Assembly (NCBI GenBank): GCA_029339505.1
Contig: JAQISU010000108.1
Coordinates: 20,593,501 to 20,657,500, forward strand
Length of the DNA stretch: 64,000 nt
From: Unio delphinus
Taxonomy: Eukaryota > Mollusca > Bivalvia > Unionida > Unionidae
Direction of reading: 5' to 3'
Shown here: piece after piece, positions 1 through 13,297 of the stretch
Layout: each line of letters begins with the position of its first letter
Numbering within the stretch: position 1 is the stretch's first letter
Position numbers and translations under genes: made by a program
The notes under the pieces: generated by a model
What the model was told of the DNA's origin: nothing
The model's database searches: none
Seen by the model: only the letters and a program-made list of their open reading frames with translations

Positions 1-204
1 ATAAATTAGACACGTGTATGTACCAATGCATGGTTCTCGGAATAAAGTAATATATAAATGCAATTTCTGTTACCACAGCAAATGTTTTTCTCATTTAATA
101 AATATTGATGAAAATGGTAATTGTGCCATGCATTTTCGCACCCGTCTTTATGTACCCCCCCCCCTAAATAAATCCAAAAATGTGTTGGTATTGTACATGG
201 TTGC

Positions 205-283
205 TTATAACACGGTTCGGTTCATAGCCCGGTCGGATTCTATGGCTCCCAACTACCGTGTTATAGCGGGGTCCCACTGTATG
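205..283. mobile_element. fragment of a DNA transposon terminus (pogo/Tigger-type end)
   Basis: Read on the complement, the right edge starts TACAGTGGGACCCCGCTATA, the style of pogo/Tigger inverted repeats. A partly inverted match (ATAACACGG) occurs at the left edge. No coding sequence is left. Confidence 0.4.
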
Positions 284-364
284 TATGTATGTATGTATGT
301 ATGTATGTATGTATGTGTGTGTGTGTACATGTGTGTGTGTATATATATATATACACACACATAT
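278..364. repeat. compound microsatellite (GTAT)n (GT)n (AT)n (AC)n
   Basis: Pure GTAT repeats run into GT, AT and AC dinucleotides. Confidence 0.9.
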
Positions 365-489
365 TTATTTATTTTGCACAATATTTTATATAAAATGCAA
401 CTATTTTTGTTATGAAACAACATAGGTTTCCTGTAATGATGGCTCATTTATACATAACTCAACAAGTCAGAAGTCTGGCACAAACTACA

Positions 490-885
490 ATACTTGGACA
501 CTGTACAATCCATGATACTTTGAAATTATGATAACAGATTTATAGAATGACTACACGACTTGGACACTGTATAATCCAGGATACTTTGTAATTATGATAA
601 CAGACTTATAGAATGACTACATGACTTGGACACTATAATCCATGATACTTTGTAATTATGATAACAGACTTATAGAATGACTACACGACTTGGACACAGT
701 ATAATCCATGATACTTTGTAATTACGATAACAGACTTATAGAATGACTACACGACTTGGACACAGTATAATTCATGATACTTTGTAATTATGTTAACAGA
801 CTTATAGAATGACTACACGACTTGGACACAGTATAATCCATGATACTTTGTAACTACGATAACAGACTTATAGAATGACCCCATG
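490..885. repeat. minisatellite, about 66-bp unit, six copies
   Basis: Unit starts ACTTGGACACTGTATAATCC and includes GACTTATAGAATGACTAC; copies differ at a few sites. Confidence 0.9.
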
Positions 886-1034
886 GACAGTATGGCTCCA
901 ATTTTTCATATCATATGAATAAACAGGAAGAAGTTCCTCACTGGGTAGGAGCAGAATGGACAAATGTGGTTTAGTCTTATAGTCAAAAGGCTGCTTTCTC
1001 TGGGAATTAACATTTACTTAATATTTATTTATAC

Positions 1035-1220
1035 CTTGCAGACTCCAAGCAAATCAAAAACAGCTTTCCTGCCCATGTTAGCAGCTGCAATCACATCCTC
1101 TTGGCGACACGAGTTGCCTGCGGCAACAGCCTTGGCAGTTGCTGTGGTGAGAGGTTTAGTATATCTGATGAGGTCCTCAGCTGTAGCCTTCTTGTCTGTT
1201 TCTGGGTTGCTTTCATATGC
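1035..1220 (-). CDS. TLN1: talin exon W19 (R12)
   Basis: 186 bp, 62 codons, phase 0-0. The product begins AYESNPETDKKATAEDLIRY and contains TAKAVAAGNSCRQEDVIAAA, against vertebrate TAKAVAAGNSCRQEDVIATA. It ends LLGVCK. Acceptor CATTGGCAG, donor AAG|GTATAAAT. About human 2158-2219. Further R12 and R13 exons must lie below base 1. Confidence 0.97.
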
Positions 1221-3270
1221 CTGCCAATGGAAATATTTATTATACTATTACTACTAATAATAAACAACTTTATTTGTTGATGCTACTTAAAATTATCAGG
1301 AATAAACAATCCCCACTCAACCGTAACTCCTCAAGACAAATGCAATGAAAAATACAGTTAAAAGAATTGATTACATAATAATGACATACATGTAACGATA
1401 GCATAAATTAATCATGACAACATTTTGAAACTGGATTTCAACAAGAGTATTGTAAACAGTATAGTTATACTTTGTTTATGAAAAATCATCTCTTATTGGT
1501 CCAATACTCATTTGTATTTTTTAATCTCCTGAGTATTTTTCTCTTTGATAATCTGTGTCAGTTTTGTTTTTGTGTGTGCTAAATTCTGTTCTAGTAGTTT
1601 CTTTTCTAGAAGCGAAGTGTCCGTTCGGCTGCAGTTGTAATATTTATGGTCATGGATGCATCTATACCAGGATTTTGTGTGGAATCCATGGATACAGAAG
1701 ACCTTTCTGAATCTCCTGGATGCTCTTCTCCCATCTGTATGATGCTTGCCTCGTATGCACTGTTGGTTAGACCTTATAACTTGCCACCTTGGATTCCTTA
1801 ATTTCCTCACTAGATTTCTTTTCAAATCCATCTAGTGTCATTTCCAAATGTGTTTATATGGAAATTTCAGTTAAAAACATTTCCAAATATTTTAAAGATA
1901 TCTATTTCAATGTCGAGGGTGTTTTCACCTATACTTCTGTGGTGTCTTTGGTCAGTAATTGATTGCTCCCTTCAGGTGTAGTCCATATATCCAATGAGGG
2001 TCAAAGCCTGTATCTCTTCTGTACCAATCCCTCTTGCCACAAGTTGGTCTTTTCTCTACTGTCCTAGTTGAAAGGTCATTCCCTTGTGATCTGGCTTACC
2101 AGCTGGCCAGGAAGAGCTTGCTTCTCTCCATGTTTTTTGGCAGAAGTTTTGAGAAGCGTATTGTAAAACTGGCGTTTTCATTATTCCAATGTATCAGAAA
2201 AAAATTATATATAATTTTCTGTCCTGGCAAATTTATTTTCTATTGTTCTTGAATCTTAAGACATACAATGTTGTTGTATCAATGAAATTCTGTACAATTT
2301 CATTTGTTTGTTATGGTGAAGCTAGCACTATTCATAAATGTTTCTGTATTCAGAACAATTTTGACTCACAATACTGCATCCACCATTCTAGATGTAGAAT
2401 GGCATGATTGTGTAAATGAATAAATGAATAAAACTGCTTCTCTCTGCAATGGATTCTAAACACAATTCACAGAGTCCACTTCATAAGATAGCACCATGGT
2501 AGGCAATGAACCTGACCATAAATTACTGTCACAATGACCAATTGGCCTTGAGAAATGCAAGGCAATAAACATGCATTTCTGACTTTTACTTATGTTACAA
2601 ACAGAAGTCTTAAAAGTACTTCTAATACACAACATACTGTTTATAAGGATTAATACATTACCAATATGTTCTTGTGTTATGGACATCCCACCAATATAAT
2701 GCAATTAAAAAACAAAGCAGGGTCCATTAATCCACAAAAATTTGCATGAAGACATTGAAAATACTGGGAAAATTAAAGAGCCATGTTTTAATAGAGTCCA
2801 CAACTCCATAAAGTATTGTCATAAAACATTAAATTTCCAACAGGGTCCATAACTTCATACCAAACAGGGGCAATAACTCTGTTGCAGAAAAAGGTGAACT
2901 TGATCAAGGTTTTCTTTATGTCAATCCTCATGCTAAGTTTAACTTCAATTAATGAAGTCCTACATATGTTAATGACAAATAAAACTCAAAAGGCGAAGTT
3001 ATAAGCCAAACAGAAGTCACAACAAGTCAATTAAATGTTTATACAAAAACCAGTTAAAAACAAAAGTGATTTTAATCATCGAAAAGTGAATCCAAATTTG
3101 AAATCAATCCATCAAATCAAAAATACTATCAAACTAATGGCAAAATTCAAAGTCAAACAGGGATTATATATAGCACAGCTCAATTCTACAGGAAACTGGT
3201 GAAAATGAATGTGACCTATCAAATTTAATTTTAGTCCTTTAGGTCCTTGCAAGTGGAAATAAAATTTGTG

Positions 3271-3404
3271 ACAATCATGATGTTATATGACATGATATAA
3301 TCATGATGTTATATGATATGATATAATCATGATATTACATGACATGATACAATCATGATGTTATATGACATGATATAATCATGATGTTATATGACATGAT
3401 ATAA
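3271..3404. repeat. minisatellite, about 26-bp unit, five copies
   Basis: Unit ATGATATAATCATGATGTTA plus TATGAC. The core ATAATCATGAT is self-complementary in part. Confidence 0.85.
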
Positions 3405-3449
3405 GCAGACACAAGGACATGACTAATATTGCAAACTAATGTACACTAG

Positions 3450-4050
3450 GACTGCAGGCTACTTCTTCTATATTTACACCTACCCACAATAGGAATGTAG
3501 ACTACTTTCTTTCATGTCTAAACTTTCCCACAGTATGACTGTAGTTTACTTTCTTCCATGTCTGAACTTATCCACTGCAGGACTGTAGTCTATTTTCTTC
3601 CATGCCTAAAAGTACCCACAGTAGGAATCAAGTCTACTTTCTTTCATGTCTAAGCTTATCCACTGCAGGACTGTAGTCTACTTTCTTTAATGTCTAAACG
3701 TACCCACAGTAGGAATCAAGTCTACTTTCTTCCATGTCTGACTTTGTCCACTGCATGACTGTAATCTTCTTTCTTTAATGTTTAAACATACCCACAGTAG
3801 GAATCAAGTCTACTTTCTTCCATGTCTGACTTTGTCCACTGCATGACTGTAATCTTCTTTCTTTAATGTTTAAACATACCCACAGTAGGAATCAAGTCTA
3901 CTTTCTTCCATGTCTGACTTTGTAAACTGCATGACTGTAGTCTACTTTCTTTAATGTCTAAACGTACCCACAGTAGGAATCAAGTCTACTTTCTTCCATG
4001 TCTAAACTTATCCACTGCAGGACTGTAATCTACTATATTCTATTTCTCAC
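3450..4050. repeat. minisatellite, 88-bp higher-order unit built of two ~44-bp halves
   Basis: The half units share CTACTTTCTTCCATGTCT; successive 'cccacagtaggaatcaag' blocks are 88 bp apart (3791 and 3879). Confidence 0.85.
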
Positions 4051-5005
4051 AGTAGGACTGTGGAGTACATTTTCTATGAAACATCATTACTGTTTATAGT
4101 ATTCTCTGTCCTGCCAATAATAACTATTTCTGAAGTCATTCTCATTTCTTACGTTTTTGCAAAGTTCTTCATATAAGTCAAGTTTCACTTTCATTCTTTT
4201 TTGTTGTTGACATTAGCCTGTGCCAGGTTTTCAAGGTTCCCATTTTTTTTCGGTTTTAACAAGCAGATCTGCACCTTCAATGAGGGTCAGGGTTTGAACT
4301 TGGCATGCTTTCTTTGTGGGTAAGGTCTCTTGTTTCATTTACAGCAGATTTCCTTTTGCTTAGTTCTGATTCTGACTTTTTTCTGTTATCCATACTTCTC
4401 CAAGTGTATATCTACAAGTTATGACATATGCTTCACAAAAAAATTGGTAAAGATTTTCCTTGTACTTACAAAAACCTGAAAAATGATCCAAACCAATTAG
4501 TGGGAAACTCGGCATGTAGCTGGAGGACAAATTCATGTTACTTGACTAGCTTGCCTGCTGTAATCTTAAAACTATTGAATCTTTCTCTTTCTCAAATCTC
4601 TAAGCATTTCTTTTGAATTTATTCAATCCAGATTATTAACCACACACTAAGAGATGTGGCATCACAATGCACTCTTTATCAAATTTTCTTTGCAGAATGT
4701 TTAATGTATTAATCTTACACTCCACAACTTCTTTTTGGGTTACTTGAACCTTTTTGGCTTCTCAATGCCATTGCCCATGCCAATACATTATCAATTTTCT
4801 TGCAGCTCACATGATATATTTCTCACGAGTTCATCAAAGTCTGTGTAAAGCAAGCTTTCAGCTAAAGCTGCTCAATCCAATAATACTTCAGGCTGTATGA
4901 ATTTCTTCATTATGCCCTTAGTTACGATAGGTCAGATGCTAAAAATAGAACCATATGCCTGTCAGTCTAAAAACTGAACAAGATGGGCAACAATGCAGAT
5001 GCAAC

Positions 5006-5257
5006 TGAAGCCCCTCCCCTCACTTGTTATATTGTACAAATGATATTGAAACCCCTCCCCCCCACTTGTTATATTGTACAAATGATACAATGATACTGAA
5101 ACCCCTCCCCCCACTTGTTATATTGTACAAATGATGCTGAAACCCCTCCCCCCACTTGTTATATTGTACAAATCATACTGAAACCCCTCCCCCCACTTGT
5201 TATATTGTACAAATCATACTGAAACGCCCCCCCCCCACTTGTTATATTGTACAAATT
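5006..5257. repeat. minisatellite, about 41-bp unit, six copies
   Basis: Unit contains CACTTGTTATATTGTACAAA and a C-run of 5-9 bases. Confidence 0.9.
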
Positions 5258-5590
5258 ATAAAACATGGCTCCATTGATGTTGGTGTAGGCTTTGTTATTT
5301 CTTTAAAATCGATTCTTTTCACATATGGCCGGATGACATAATGGACAATTTTTGAATCATTAATAATCAACAAATTTTAAGTGCATCAAAGATGACCTTG
5401 CAACTTTCACGTAGTCTCTCTCCAATGTAGGGATTCTTTAAATAAGCCATATAAAGGAGTGAAGAAATTCCTAAATCTTACTCCTGTACATAAGATGGGG
5501 AGCCATTATGCACAATATGCATTCACCAGTCCAATATTCATCAAAGGACTGGACATAGTCCAGCATTATGTCTTAAAACTTCCAACGTAT

Positions 5591-5829
5591 TGGTTGTTGT
5601 TTGGTTTAATGCCATTTTCAGCAAAGATAGACCATACATGGCAGCCAGAAAAAACAGTGGAAGAAGAACCCGGGAAAACCCCAGAAAGAACCACCGACCC
5701 ACAAGATGCTAATGGCAAACTTTCTCACGAACCCACATTGGCCGAACCCAAGACTCAAGCCCACGCAGACAGAGGTGAGATGGCAGTGATCTGTAATGGC
5801 GAGTTCTTTAGACCACTCAGGGCTCCACA
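5591..5829 (-). mobile_element. tRNA-derived SINE, family A, copy 1
   Basis: Same family as the copy at 17344-17604. The tRNA-like head is at the high-coordinate end and a (CAA)n-like tail at the low end. Flanks CAACGTATTG and CAATATATTG may be a mutated target duplication. Confidence 0.85.
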
Positions 5830-6056
5830 ATATATTGATTTAAAGCATAAACCATAATGGCACAAACTGAGAAAATCCTTATAAATCAACATTTTCCAAA
5901 TTTTCAAAATATGTTAAAATGAAAATATATCCTATGTAGTAGATATTTCACAAGTGGACAACACAACGTTTTCATTTCACAGATGAAATATTTCCCCATG
6001 ACTACTACATCAACAGATTTCTTCTATGTAGTAATTGCATCATTAGATACAATATT

Positions 6057-7313
6057 ATAGTGAAACCTGCCTCGCGGTCGGATAAAAAAAAACAAAAAAA
6101 ACCATAGCAGCACATTTTCTCACCACTTTGCAGCTAGTTAAGTCTTTGATCTTGCCACCTAGCTTGTGGGTCATGTTCTTCAAATGTACTCTTACAATGA
6201 CAGCATGTACATCTGTGGGTCTTTCAGCCACTGAATTTTCTGATTGTAAATTATAAGCACAGCGAAAGGATAAATTGATGAACACAATTTCCCAATCAAC
6301 AGGTGGTTGAAGCAGGACTAGCAAGCCCTTAAATTTGCCGTCCAGGAAACTGATGCGTACAGAGGACTCCTGTATACGTGATTTTCTGAATCCCATATTT
6401 AAAAAATTGCGTGAAAATACGGATTACACATTTCCGAGACCTTTGAAAGTGATTGGTGATTTTCGCAGTGAAAGTTTCATTTTTAACTTTTTATTTACGA
6501 TGGCTACCGACAGAAGGGTAAAACGCAAATTAAATTTACAGTCTTTGGAAACTAAATATCTGGCTGTTAATGAAGTTAAGGGTTGAACATCTCGCAAAGA
6601 GGTCTGTGAAATTTTTTCATTTAAAAATAACACGTCCAGGAAGGATGAAAGCTGCAGAGTCTATAAAGAAAGACTAAGTTGAATGTAACGGCGCTCCCCA
6701 AAGGAAGAAGCAAGACTGCTACATTTGAAGACGTGGAGGAAGCATCTAAACGGTTCAATGAAGCATTATCGAAAAAGCTTAGTGTGGAGAACTTCGCTGC
6801 ACAAGTGATTGGTGCAGTCGCTTTAATATTCGTCATAACATCGGATACAGAATACATGTACTGTTGACAGTTTTTCATTTCCCTGTGAATAGCCCCATCC
6901 CCTTGGTAACCTCAATAAGATGGGAACAGACTGACCAAAATCGAGGCCAATTTAAGTACATGTACATGAAGCATGTAACTGACAACTGCCGACGTTGAAA
7001 ATCGTAATGTTGTTTGTATCAGGATGTGATCAATGCAATATTTTTATTTGGATTTTATTACACAAAGGTAACCAAAATGTAATTTGTCAATATACAAGTG
7101 TATTTTACACTGATTCTGTCTTCATGTACTTAAAATTTCCAATTTTTTTTCCTCAAAGTGTAAATGCTATTCACTGACGACGGGTCACCCTTTGCTGACG
7201 AATTTTAAATTTTATCTTTTTTCAGCCCCTTTCCCCTTATCTCGGCATCCGCCTATGTCGACAATATTTCCTCGGGCCCGAGGATGTCGAGATAAGCGGG
7301 TAGGACTGTATTT
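6057..7313 (+). mobile_element. decayed pogo/Tigger-like DNA transposon
   Basis: Left edge TATAGTGAAACCTGCCTCGC and right edge (complement) TACAGTCCTACCCGCTTATC both have the CAGT..ACC..CTTATC style of Tigger ends. Between them a frame from about 6500 reads ATDRRVKRKLNLQSLETKYL, then after a stop TSRKEVCEIFS, like the CENP-B-type helix-turn-helix of pogo transposases. Another frame continues as ATFEDVEEASKRFNEALSKK near 6720-6780. Stops and frame changes show it is dead. No catalytic domain is recognisable. Confidence 0.45.
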
Positions 7314-7345
7314 CTAAACATCAAACAAGTGGATAAAAATCTTAC

Positions 7346-7462
7346 TTTTAGCTCTTGGTGGATGGCCTCAATGGTAGACTCCAAAGCTCGTGTTCCTCTT
7401 GTTGCTTCATCTTCCACAGACTTGACCGTCTTCAGCAGTGAAGTTACATTGGTAACCATAAC
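7346..7462 (-). CDS. TLN1: talin exon W18 (end R11 / start R12)
   Basis: 117 bp, 39 codons, phase 0-0. The product begins VMVTNVTSLLKTVKSVEDEA and ends IEAIHQELK, nearly identical to vertebrate VMVTNVTSLLKTVKAVEDEA. Acceptor TTTATTTAG, donor CTAAAA|GTAAGATTT. A decayed DNA transposon terminus lies only about 30 bp beyond the donor. Confidence 0.97.
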
Positions 7463-8027
7463 CTAAATAAAATCCAGGTAGATTGAAATTTAGCAAAATT
7501 GTATAAATCATACCTCACTTTAGGTAGACATAGCATATCAACAATATAACATTCGATACATATAAATATGTATATCTGACAATTCTTATCAGTTAAATAC
7601 ACAAAAATCACGATTTAAAGAAAACAAATATTTAAAATGAAAAGTAAAATACTCAACTGGGATTAAATTTGGCTTATTAGTTATTAATTTAAGAATGAAA
7701 TATATCTGAATCTATCAGTTGGATATTTAATCCTGTTATGCTTGTATTAATTTTTGAAAAGTCAGTGAAAATTCTGCTGGAATGATAGGGAAAAAAAATA
7801 CTACTTGATAAAGCGAGTCTTGATGCTTTTACTTTTCTATTTTAAAAGAAAATAATTAAAAATTGTCTGAAGTTATATGTTACCCTAGTACATGACATAG
7901 TCATCTTACTTCTAATCCGAGGACAAAATTTGCAATTACATGTCTTGAACATTTACTTTTTGTTTTCAAGGTTCCTCAAAGTAACTTACTGTAAAAATGC
8001 ACCTCAGATAAGCAGTTATCTATCTCT

Positions 8028-8188
8028 TGAGGCTTTTTTCCTAATTTTCTCAAGGTGAGAAGGTTAAGACTGATTTCCTAATTTTCTCAAGGTGAGAAGG
8101 TTAAGACTGTTTTCCTAATTTTCTCAAGGTGAGAAGGTTGAGACTGATTTTCTAACTTTCTCAAGGTGAAAAGGTTGAGACTGTTTTC
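8028..8188. repeat. minisatellite, 37-bp unit, four copies
   Basis: Unit contains TTTCCTAATTTTCTCAAGGT and GAGAAGGTT. TCTCAAGGTGAGA is an imperfect hairpin. Confidence 0.85.
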
Positions 8189-8265
8189 ATTGTACCTGAT
8201 CACTCACCTGGAATTGGACTATATTTATCATTATTTCAAAAGTCACTAAATATTGTCAACCAAAC

Positions 8266-8497
8266 TACCATATATACTCTTGTACAAGAAGGATTCACCT
8301 GCAAAACAGCATAGACCATGATATATCAACACATACTAGGCAAACAAGATCAGGATCAATGTTGTTTTGTTTGTTTTGTTTACTAATAAATTCTAACAAA
8401 CTGCACAGACACAAATCTGCTGGCACATTATGAGATGAAAGGTCTGGGTCTATTTAGTCTAAAGCTGGATCTGACCTATATTAAAGTATATATGGTA
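8266..8497. mobile_element. MITE, ATATATACTCAC family, copy 1
   Basis: Left end TACCATATATACTC and right end (complement) TACCATATATACTTTA form terminal inverted repeats. Internal block GCACATTATGAGATGAAAGG then TCTGGGTCT is shared with other copies. Confidence 0.7.
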
Positions 8498-8944
8498 GCA
8501 ATGTCTCACCTGACAAACCACCTCCTGGAATGGCCAATAATCTAATTTGTTTACTTATTCTGTTCACCCATTTCTTTCCAGAAAAAAAAAATCACAATGT
8601 TCACCCACCCCATGACACATGCCAGAAACAACAGGGCAGCTTAACATAAATATCGGAGGGTAATGTTATCCTTCTTCTAGTACATCTAAAGGAACATTAC
8701 AGAACTGCAAACATGTACTGGATTTTATCCATGAGAAGATTAGGGACCAGCCCACTAACCTATTCCCCCCATTTACAGTATTTCTCCTTAACAAATAAAT
8801 GGGACAAGCCTAATGAATTTGTCAAAAGTAGGTGCATACTTATTATTAAATATACATGTATCCTTATTAAATACTGGCTTAAGTTTTCAACAAATGGGTT
8901 GTGAGTTTTTTCAACCAAGGACTTATCACTAAACAAAACAATCT

Positions 8945-9155
8945 GTACTCACTTATAAGTCAAGTAAAACTGCAAAAACAAATATATAAAAAGATAACAC
9001 AAGGCACCTGCAGATCTATGTTTCTTTTCCTACTGATCACTTCTAACAAAATGTACAGGCCCAGATCTTCTGGGACATTATGCTATGACAGATCAGGGTC
9101 TGTGCAGTTTGCAGATGGACTCATCTAATAAGTGAGTATTATATATGTATAGGTA
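8945..9155. mobile_element. MITE, ATATATACTCAC family, copy 2
   Basis: Left GTACTCACTTATAAGTC pairs with the right AATAAGTGAGTATTATATA. Internal GGACATTATGCTATGACAGA and AGGGTCTGTGCAGTTTGCAG match other copies. Confidence 0.7.
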
Positions 9156-10305
9156 TTCATAAATTATGAACAATGTCCTCTAGAGAATTAAAATTGCTTC
9201 ATCCAGCAACAAGTCTCAGCTACATGTATAACCTTGAGAGTGTTTTCCAAGCAAATACTCCGCTATATACATATGCCGGTTTCTGCTATCTTGGCTTGGT
9301 CTTAATTTCTGTTTTTAAAATCATTTTAATATTATGTCTTAAATGCTGCATTTTTCAATTTCAAGTTATTTTTAATATTTGGGTCACATATTCTGGCCCA
9401 AGACACAATAGTGTTGAAAAGGTGTAGGACACAATCTGATTTTACTAGATTGAGAAAAGAGATGAAGGGAAAACAAGAAGGCCATATTCAAATTTCATGC
9501 TTTGTATGGCAGGTCAACATTATTTACACTCCCATGCAGAAGTAATATAAAACTACAATTAATAATGAGGTTCATGGTAATGTTAAAATTAGACCTATTT
9601 GGAGCTTCAGTATATTTACATTTTATGAACTTTCATATTCACATTTTGCATCGGCCACAGCTAAAATTTTCAAAATGGCTGAAATGTCACTGGTCTGATT
9701 TACATACAAAAGAAAATTTACCACCAGAAAGAATGACCACACTCCATCAAGCAGTTTCTAATATCGTATGAGATAATATTCTTTCAATTGTCTTAATAAG
9801 AACCTGTCACCCACACTGCCTCACCTCTCCACTACTCCTCTGATCAGACCTGGATAGAAATATCAAGCATGAGCCTTGATGTATGGCTGGACAGCCTTGA
9901 CACAAACATACTGGGTTGCTGAGAAGCAACTGCACAAGCTCACAGAGTACAGGACACTATTTTCTCAGAACTTACTACAACACATGTACCAGCCCCCTCC
10001 CCCATACACCCCCCTCCCCTGTTCAAATCCTGCTAGAAATATCCAATACAAGCACCTGTGTCTTAATTCAGGCATGTCGGTCTGGAGTGAAGCAACTGCA
10101 TAGAGTCATCATAAACATTAATGATTTTCTTGGTACTGTACTGGGAGACTGTACTGTACTGGGAGAGAGAATAAACCTTCAAAGTAATAAATTCTTTAAG
10201 TATGTAAATAGACGTAAGCATGGAAACTGTTTTGATAATGTTCCTTTGCATTTTGTTTAATGAAATTGACTCAATAATATGTAAAGTACATAATGCATGT
10301 GTATT

Positions 10306-10457
<152 letters not shown>

Positions 10458-11689
10458 TAATAAGCACTATGCACTCCTGAATGCACACAGTAGACTAATT
10501 AATTTCACAGGAACACTGGAACACTCTCCTCTCATGTGTATGAGAGATCCTGAAATTCAAATGGCTATTGCCATCCATTTTGTTTTTCAAACAAAAACAT
10601 AGGTGGTAGTTATACCTTTGTGAAATTTAATATGAAGATATTAAAAGTAGATAAAACAAGGTACGACAGAAAAGAAAACTGTGACACAATACTGTAAAAT
10701 GTGACTTTTGGTTCTAGACCTGAAGCTTCTTTTAGTGCTAGTGTTATCCCTCCATGGTTAACTTGTTTCCTTTCAAGCTAATTACTTATAAAACATGATT
10801 TTTTTTCTTTCCAAAAATGATCTCAAAAGCTTCATCAAACAATTTTTTTTTTTATTCCACTATACTGTTTTGAAATATAATTATTATTTGACAGGAAGCT
10901 GACCTAAAAAAAAAATGCAACACCTAATTAAAATAAATTTCTGGTCAAGACAGATGAAGATCTGTTGTACAGACCCTTTGATAAATTACTCAATTATAGG
11001 GATTTGATCAAATCCTGGAAATAAGCTTTGACACCAACTTTGTTTTATGATTTCTAACCACATAGTGTTTGAACAAGTGGGAAAATTTTATGATGAAACA
11101 CACTTAGGTCTAAAATTGTCCAAAAAAGAAACAATGTAACCATCTTTGAATCAAGTTTTTTCATTGTTCGACCAAGTAACAATATATAAACCAAGTCTGA
11201 TGACCTATGCATTTTTCTTTGTTAAGGTGTTTGCTTCAGAGAGTAATGATAATAAACCCAATACAAATTGATATAATTATATTTGACAATGTATAAGAAT
11301 CCATATCTGGTTGTTCAGAAAATGTGTCATTCAAGACATGTCTGGCAAATACATGTATCTGAAGATCTCTGATACACATACATGAAAGGAGAGTGTCAAA
11401 GAGCCACTGCCCAATACACAGCAAACTTTTGTGGACAGGCAACAAGAATGGCAGTGCTGGGTTGGCGACTGATGGGATATTGGTTTACATAGCAGCAAAT
11501 GCCAGGGGAAAATCAAAACACTTGCATGATCAAATATGCTGAAGCCCTGAGAATGTGATGAAGAAAATAAAAATATCAAAGGACATACATGTAGCTGTAT
11601 GGGAATGTATCAAATAAATGCATCAACTTTTTTGCCATCCCTGTTATATAGTCTTCAACTCTTGTTATACTATATAATTTATTAGGTTC

Positions 11690-11830
11690 TTGTGGCACAT
11701 CAACACAAATAGCCTATTTTGTGCTCATCAAAGCAATGGAAGCAAAGTGCCTTGCCCAAGGTCACACAAGAGATTATTGGATTTGAACCTGCACCCTTTT
11801 GGTCAGGAGTCAGTCCTCATCAGCACAATA
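11690..11830 (-). mobile_element. tRNA-like SINE fragment
   Basis: On the minus strand a B-box-like GGTTCAAATCC (11789-11779) is followed by TGTGACCTTGGGCAAGGCAC, a tail block seen in many invertebrate tRNA-SINEs. Confidence 0.6.
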
Positions 11831-12391
11831 TCTCTCACTGAAGTACCTATTTTAGGGGACAAGAGTCTGAATTATCATTGTCATAACATCCTGTATTGAT
11901 AGGCATTTCACACAGACTCAATAAAAAAAAAACAGTTCGAGGCAAATGTTCTTTAAGAGAAAAAAGAGAGAGCATAGAGGCCCTGTAAAGTCCTAAGTGG
12001 GTTAAAAAGAAACAAGAGTACTCACAACAAGGAATGGTCTGTGATCTAAAGATACCAAACACAATCAGTCTGGGTTCTAAACCAAAACTATTATTTTCAG
12101 TTTCCATCATTAAGCACTAGACACTATCACTTTAGTTTCATAAGCCTTAACTGCAGATTGATCCTGTATTTAGCCTTACTAGCAATAAAAGAAAACAAAA
12201 CTGACCACTTGTTTTGAAAATCTGATTATGACATATTGAACTAACTTCAGTTATGGGTAATAGATATGAGAATGAAATAAACGGAAGGGTTATGCCACTT
12301 TTATTATCATTGGCGACTGACAAAGATTACAAGACTGATAGAAATAAAATATCAGTGCTTTGTGAACAGTCTTTGATGATCAACAGTCTCT

Positions 12392-12565
12392 AACATGACA
12401 AGACATGGTCAAATTACAAGACATGGTCATACGATAAGACATGGTTTTATGATGCCAAGACATGGTCACATGAAAAGACATGGTTTTATTCCAAGACATG
12501 GTCATATGAAAAGACATGGTTTTATGCCAAGACATGGTCTTATGGCAAGGCATGGTCACAGTGAC
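12392..12565. repeat. minisatellite with AGACATGG core, about five copies
   Basis: Alternating units around AAGACATGGTCATATGAAAA and AGACATGGTTTTATGCC. Confidence 0.85.
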
Positions 12566-13297
12566 CTAGTTTTGGGATGCTCTGCCCGAGATGCATTGAC
12601 TTATGAATTTTGACAAGCATTGGTAAAATGCAGCTTAATATATCGAGGGCTCAACATATTACCGAAAGGGTAACACATGAATAAATGAGGAAAATGTTAT
12701 ATCATTAATAACTTAATTGGTCAGGAGATAATAATGACTGACCAATTTTTGTGTTAGTATTAACTGGAATTTGGAAACATTTCCAACTGAAAAAAAAATG
12801 TAAACTGTTATTACAACATAAAAAAGCGATTAATGTGCAGAAAAACCTATACAAACTGGACAGCCACAAGCAGTCGCTACAATGTTTAATTCAGCAGAAT
12901 CAATGAAGGAGTAAAAACCATAAGTAATATTCTGTTATCCTGTAATACAAATGCTCAGATTATTTTCAACACAACACAAAACAGGCTTTGTGAATCTGAT
13001 GCAAGAAAAAGCAAACAATGTAGTATGCAACAACACAGGTGTCTGAATAATTATGTATCCACATAAAGAAAGTGTTGTGTGTGTGTGCCTCTCTCTTTTT
13101 ATAGTATATATGTGCTTTTTATAACACCATAATCCATACTGCAATCTATGAACACTCACCCAAGACCTCCACACAAACTTGTTCTTATTTATCATTATTG
13201 GTAATTACACAGATGGTTTCCATTCAAATGTAAAATATCAACAAAACGTGACTTGTTCAGGAAATGGGGTCATCATTTTGATAAAGACTCTAATCCC

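Larger units (their letters stand above)
1..1034 (-). other. intron downstream of W19 (partial)
   Basis: It holds a DNA-transposon end fragment (205-283), a (GTAT)n/(GT)n microsatellite (278-364) and a roughly 66-bp minisatellite (490-885). Confidence 0.75.
1221..7345 (-). other. intron 18
   Basis: 6.1 kb. It contains minisatellites at 3271-3404, 3450-4050 and 5006-5257, a SINE (5591-5829) and a decayed pogo/Tigger-like element (about 6057-7313). 1260-3240 and 4060-5000 have no supported gene; 1500-2150 has a coding-like but broken look that I could not assign. Confidence 0.75.

Noticed and set aside
964..1257. Plus-strand frame over the W19 region
   Set aside because: It is the antisense shadow of talin exon W19.
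1508..1831. 107-codon minus-strand frame with basic, HC-rich composition
   Set aside because: Looks somewhat coding, and neighbouring sequence to 2150 resembles broken coding DNA, but there are no recognisable domains or splice signals to support it.
5459..5857. 132-codon plus-strand frame
   Set aside because: Mostly the antisense of a family A SINE.
12713..12750. Hairpin AATTGGTCAG / CTGACCAATT
   Set aside because: A single 10-bp stem in AT-rich intron sequence; no element or RNA family is suggested by its surroundings.
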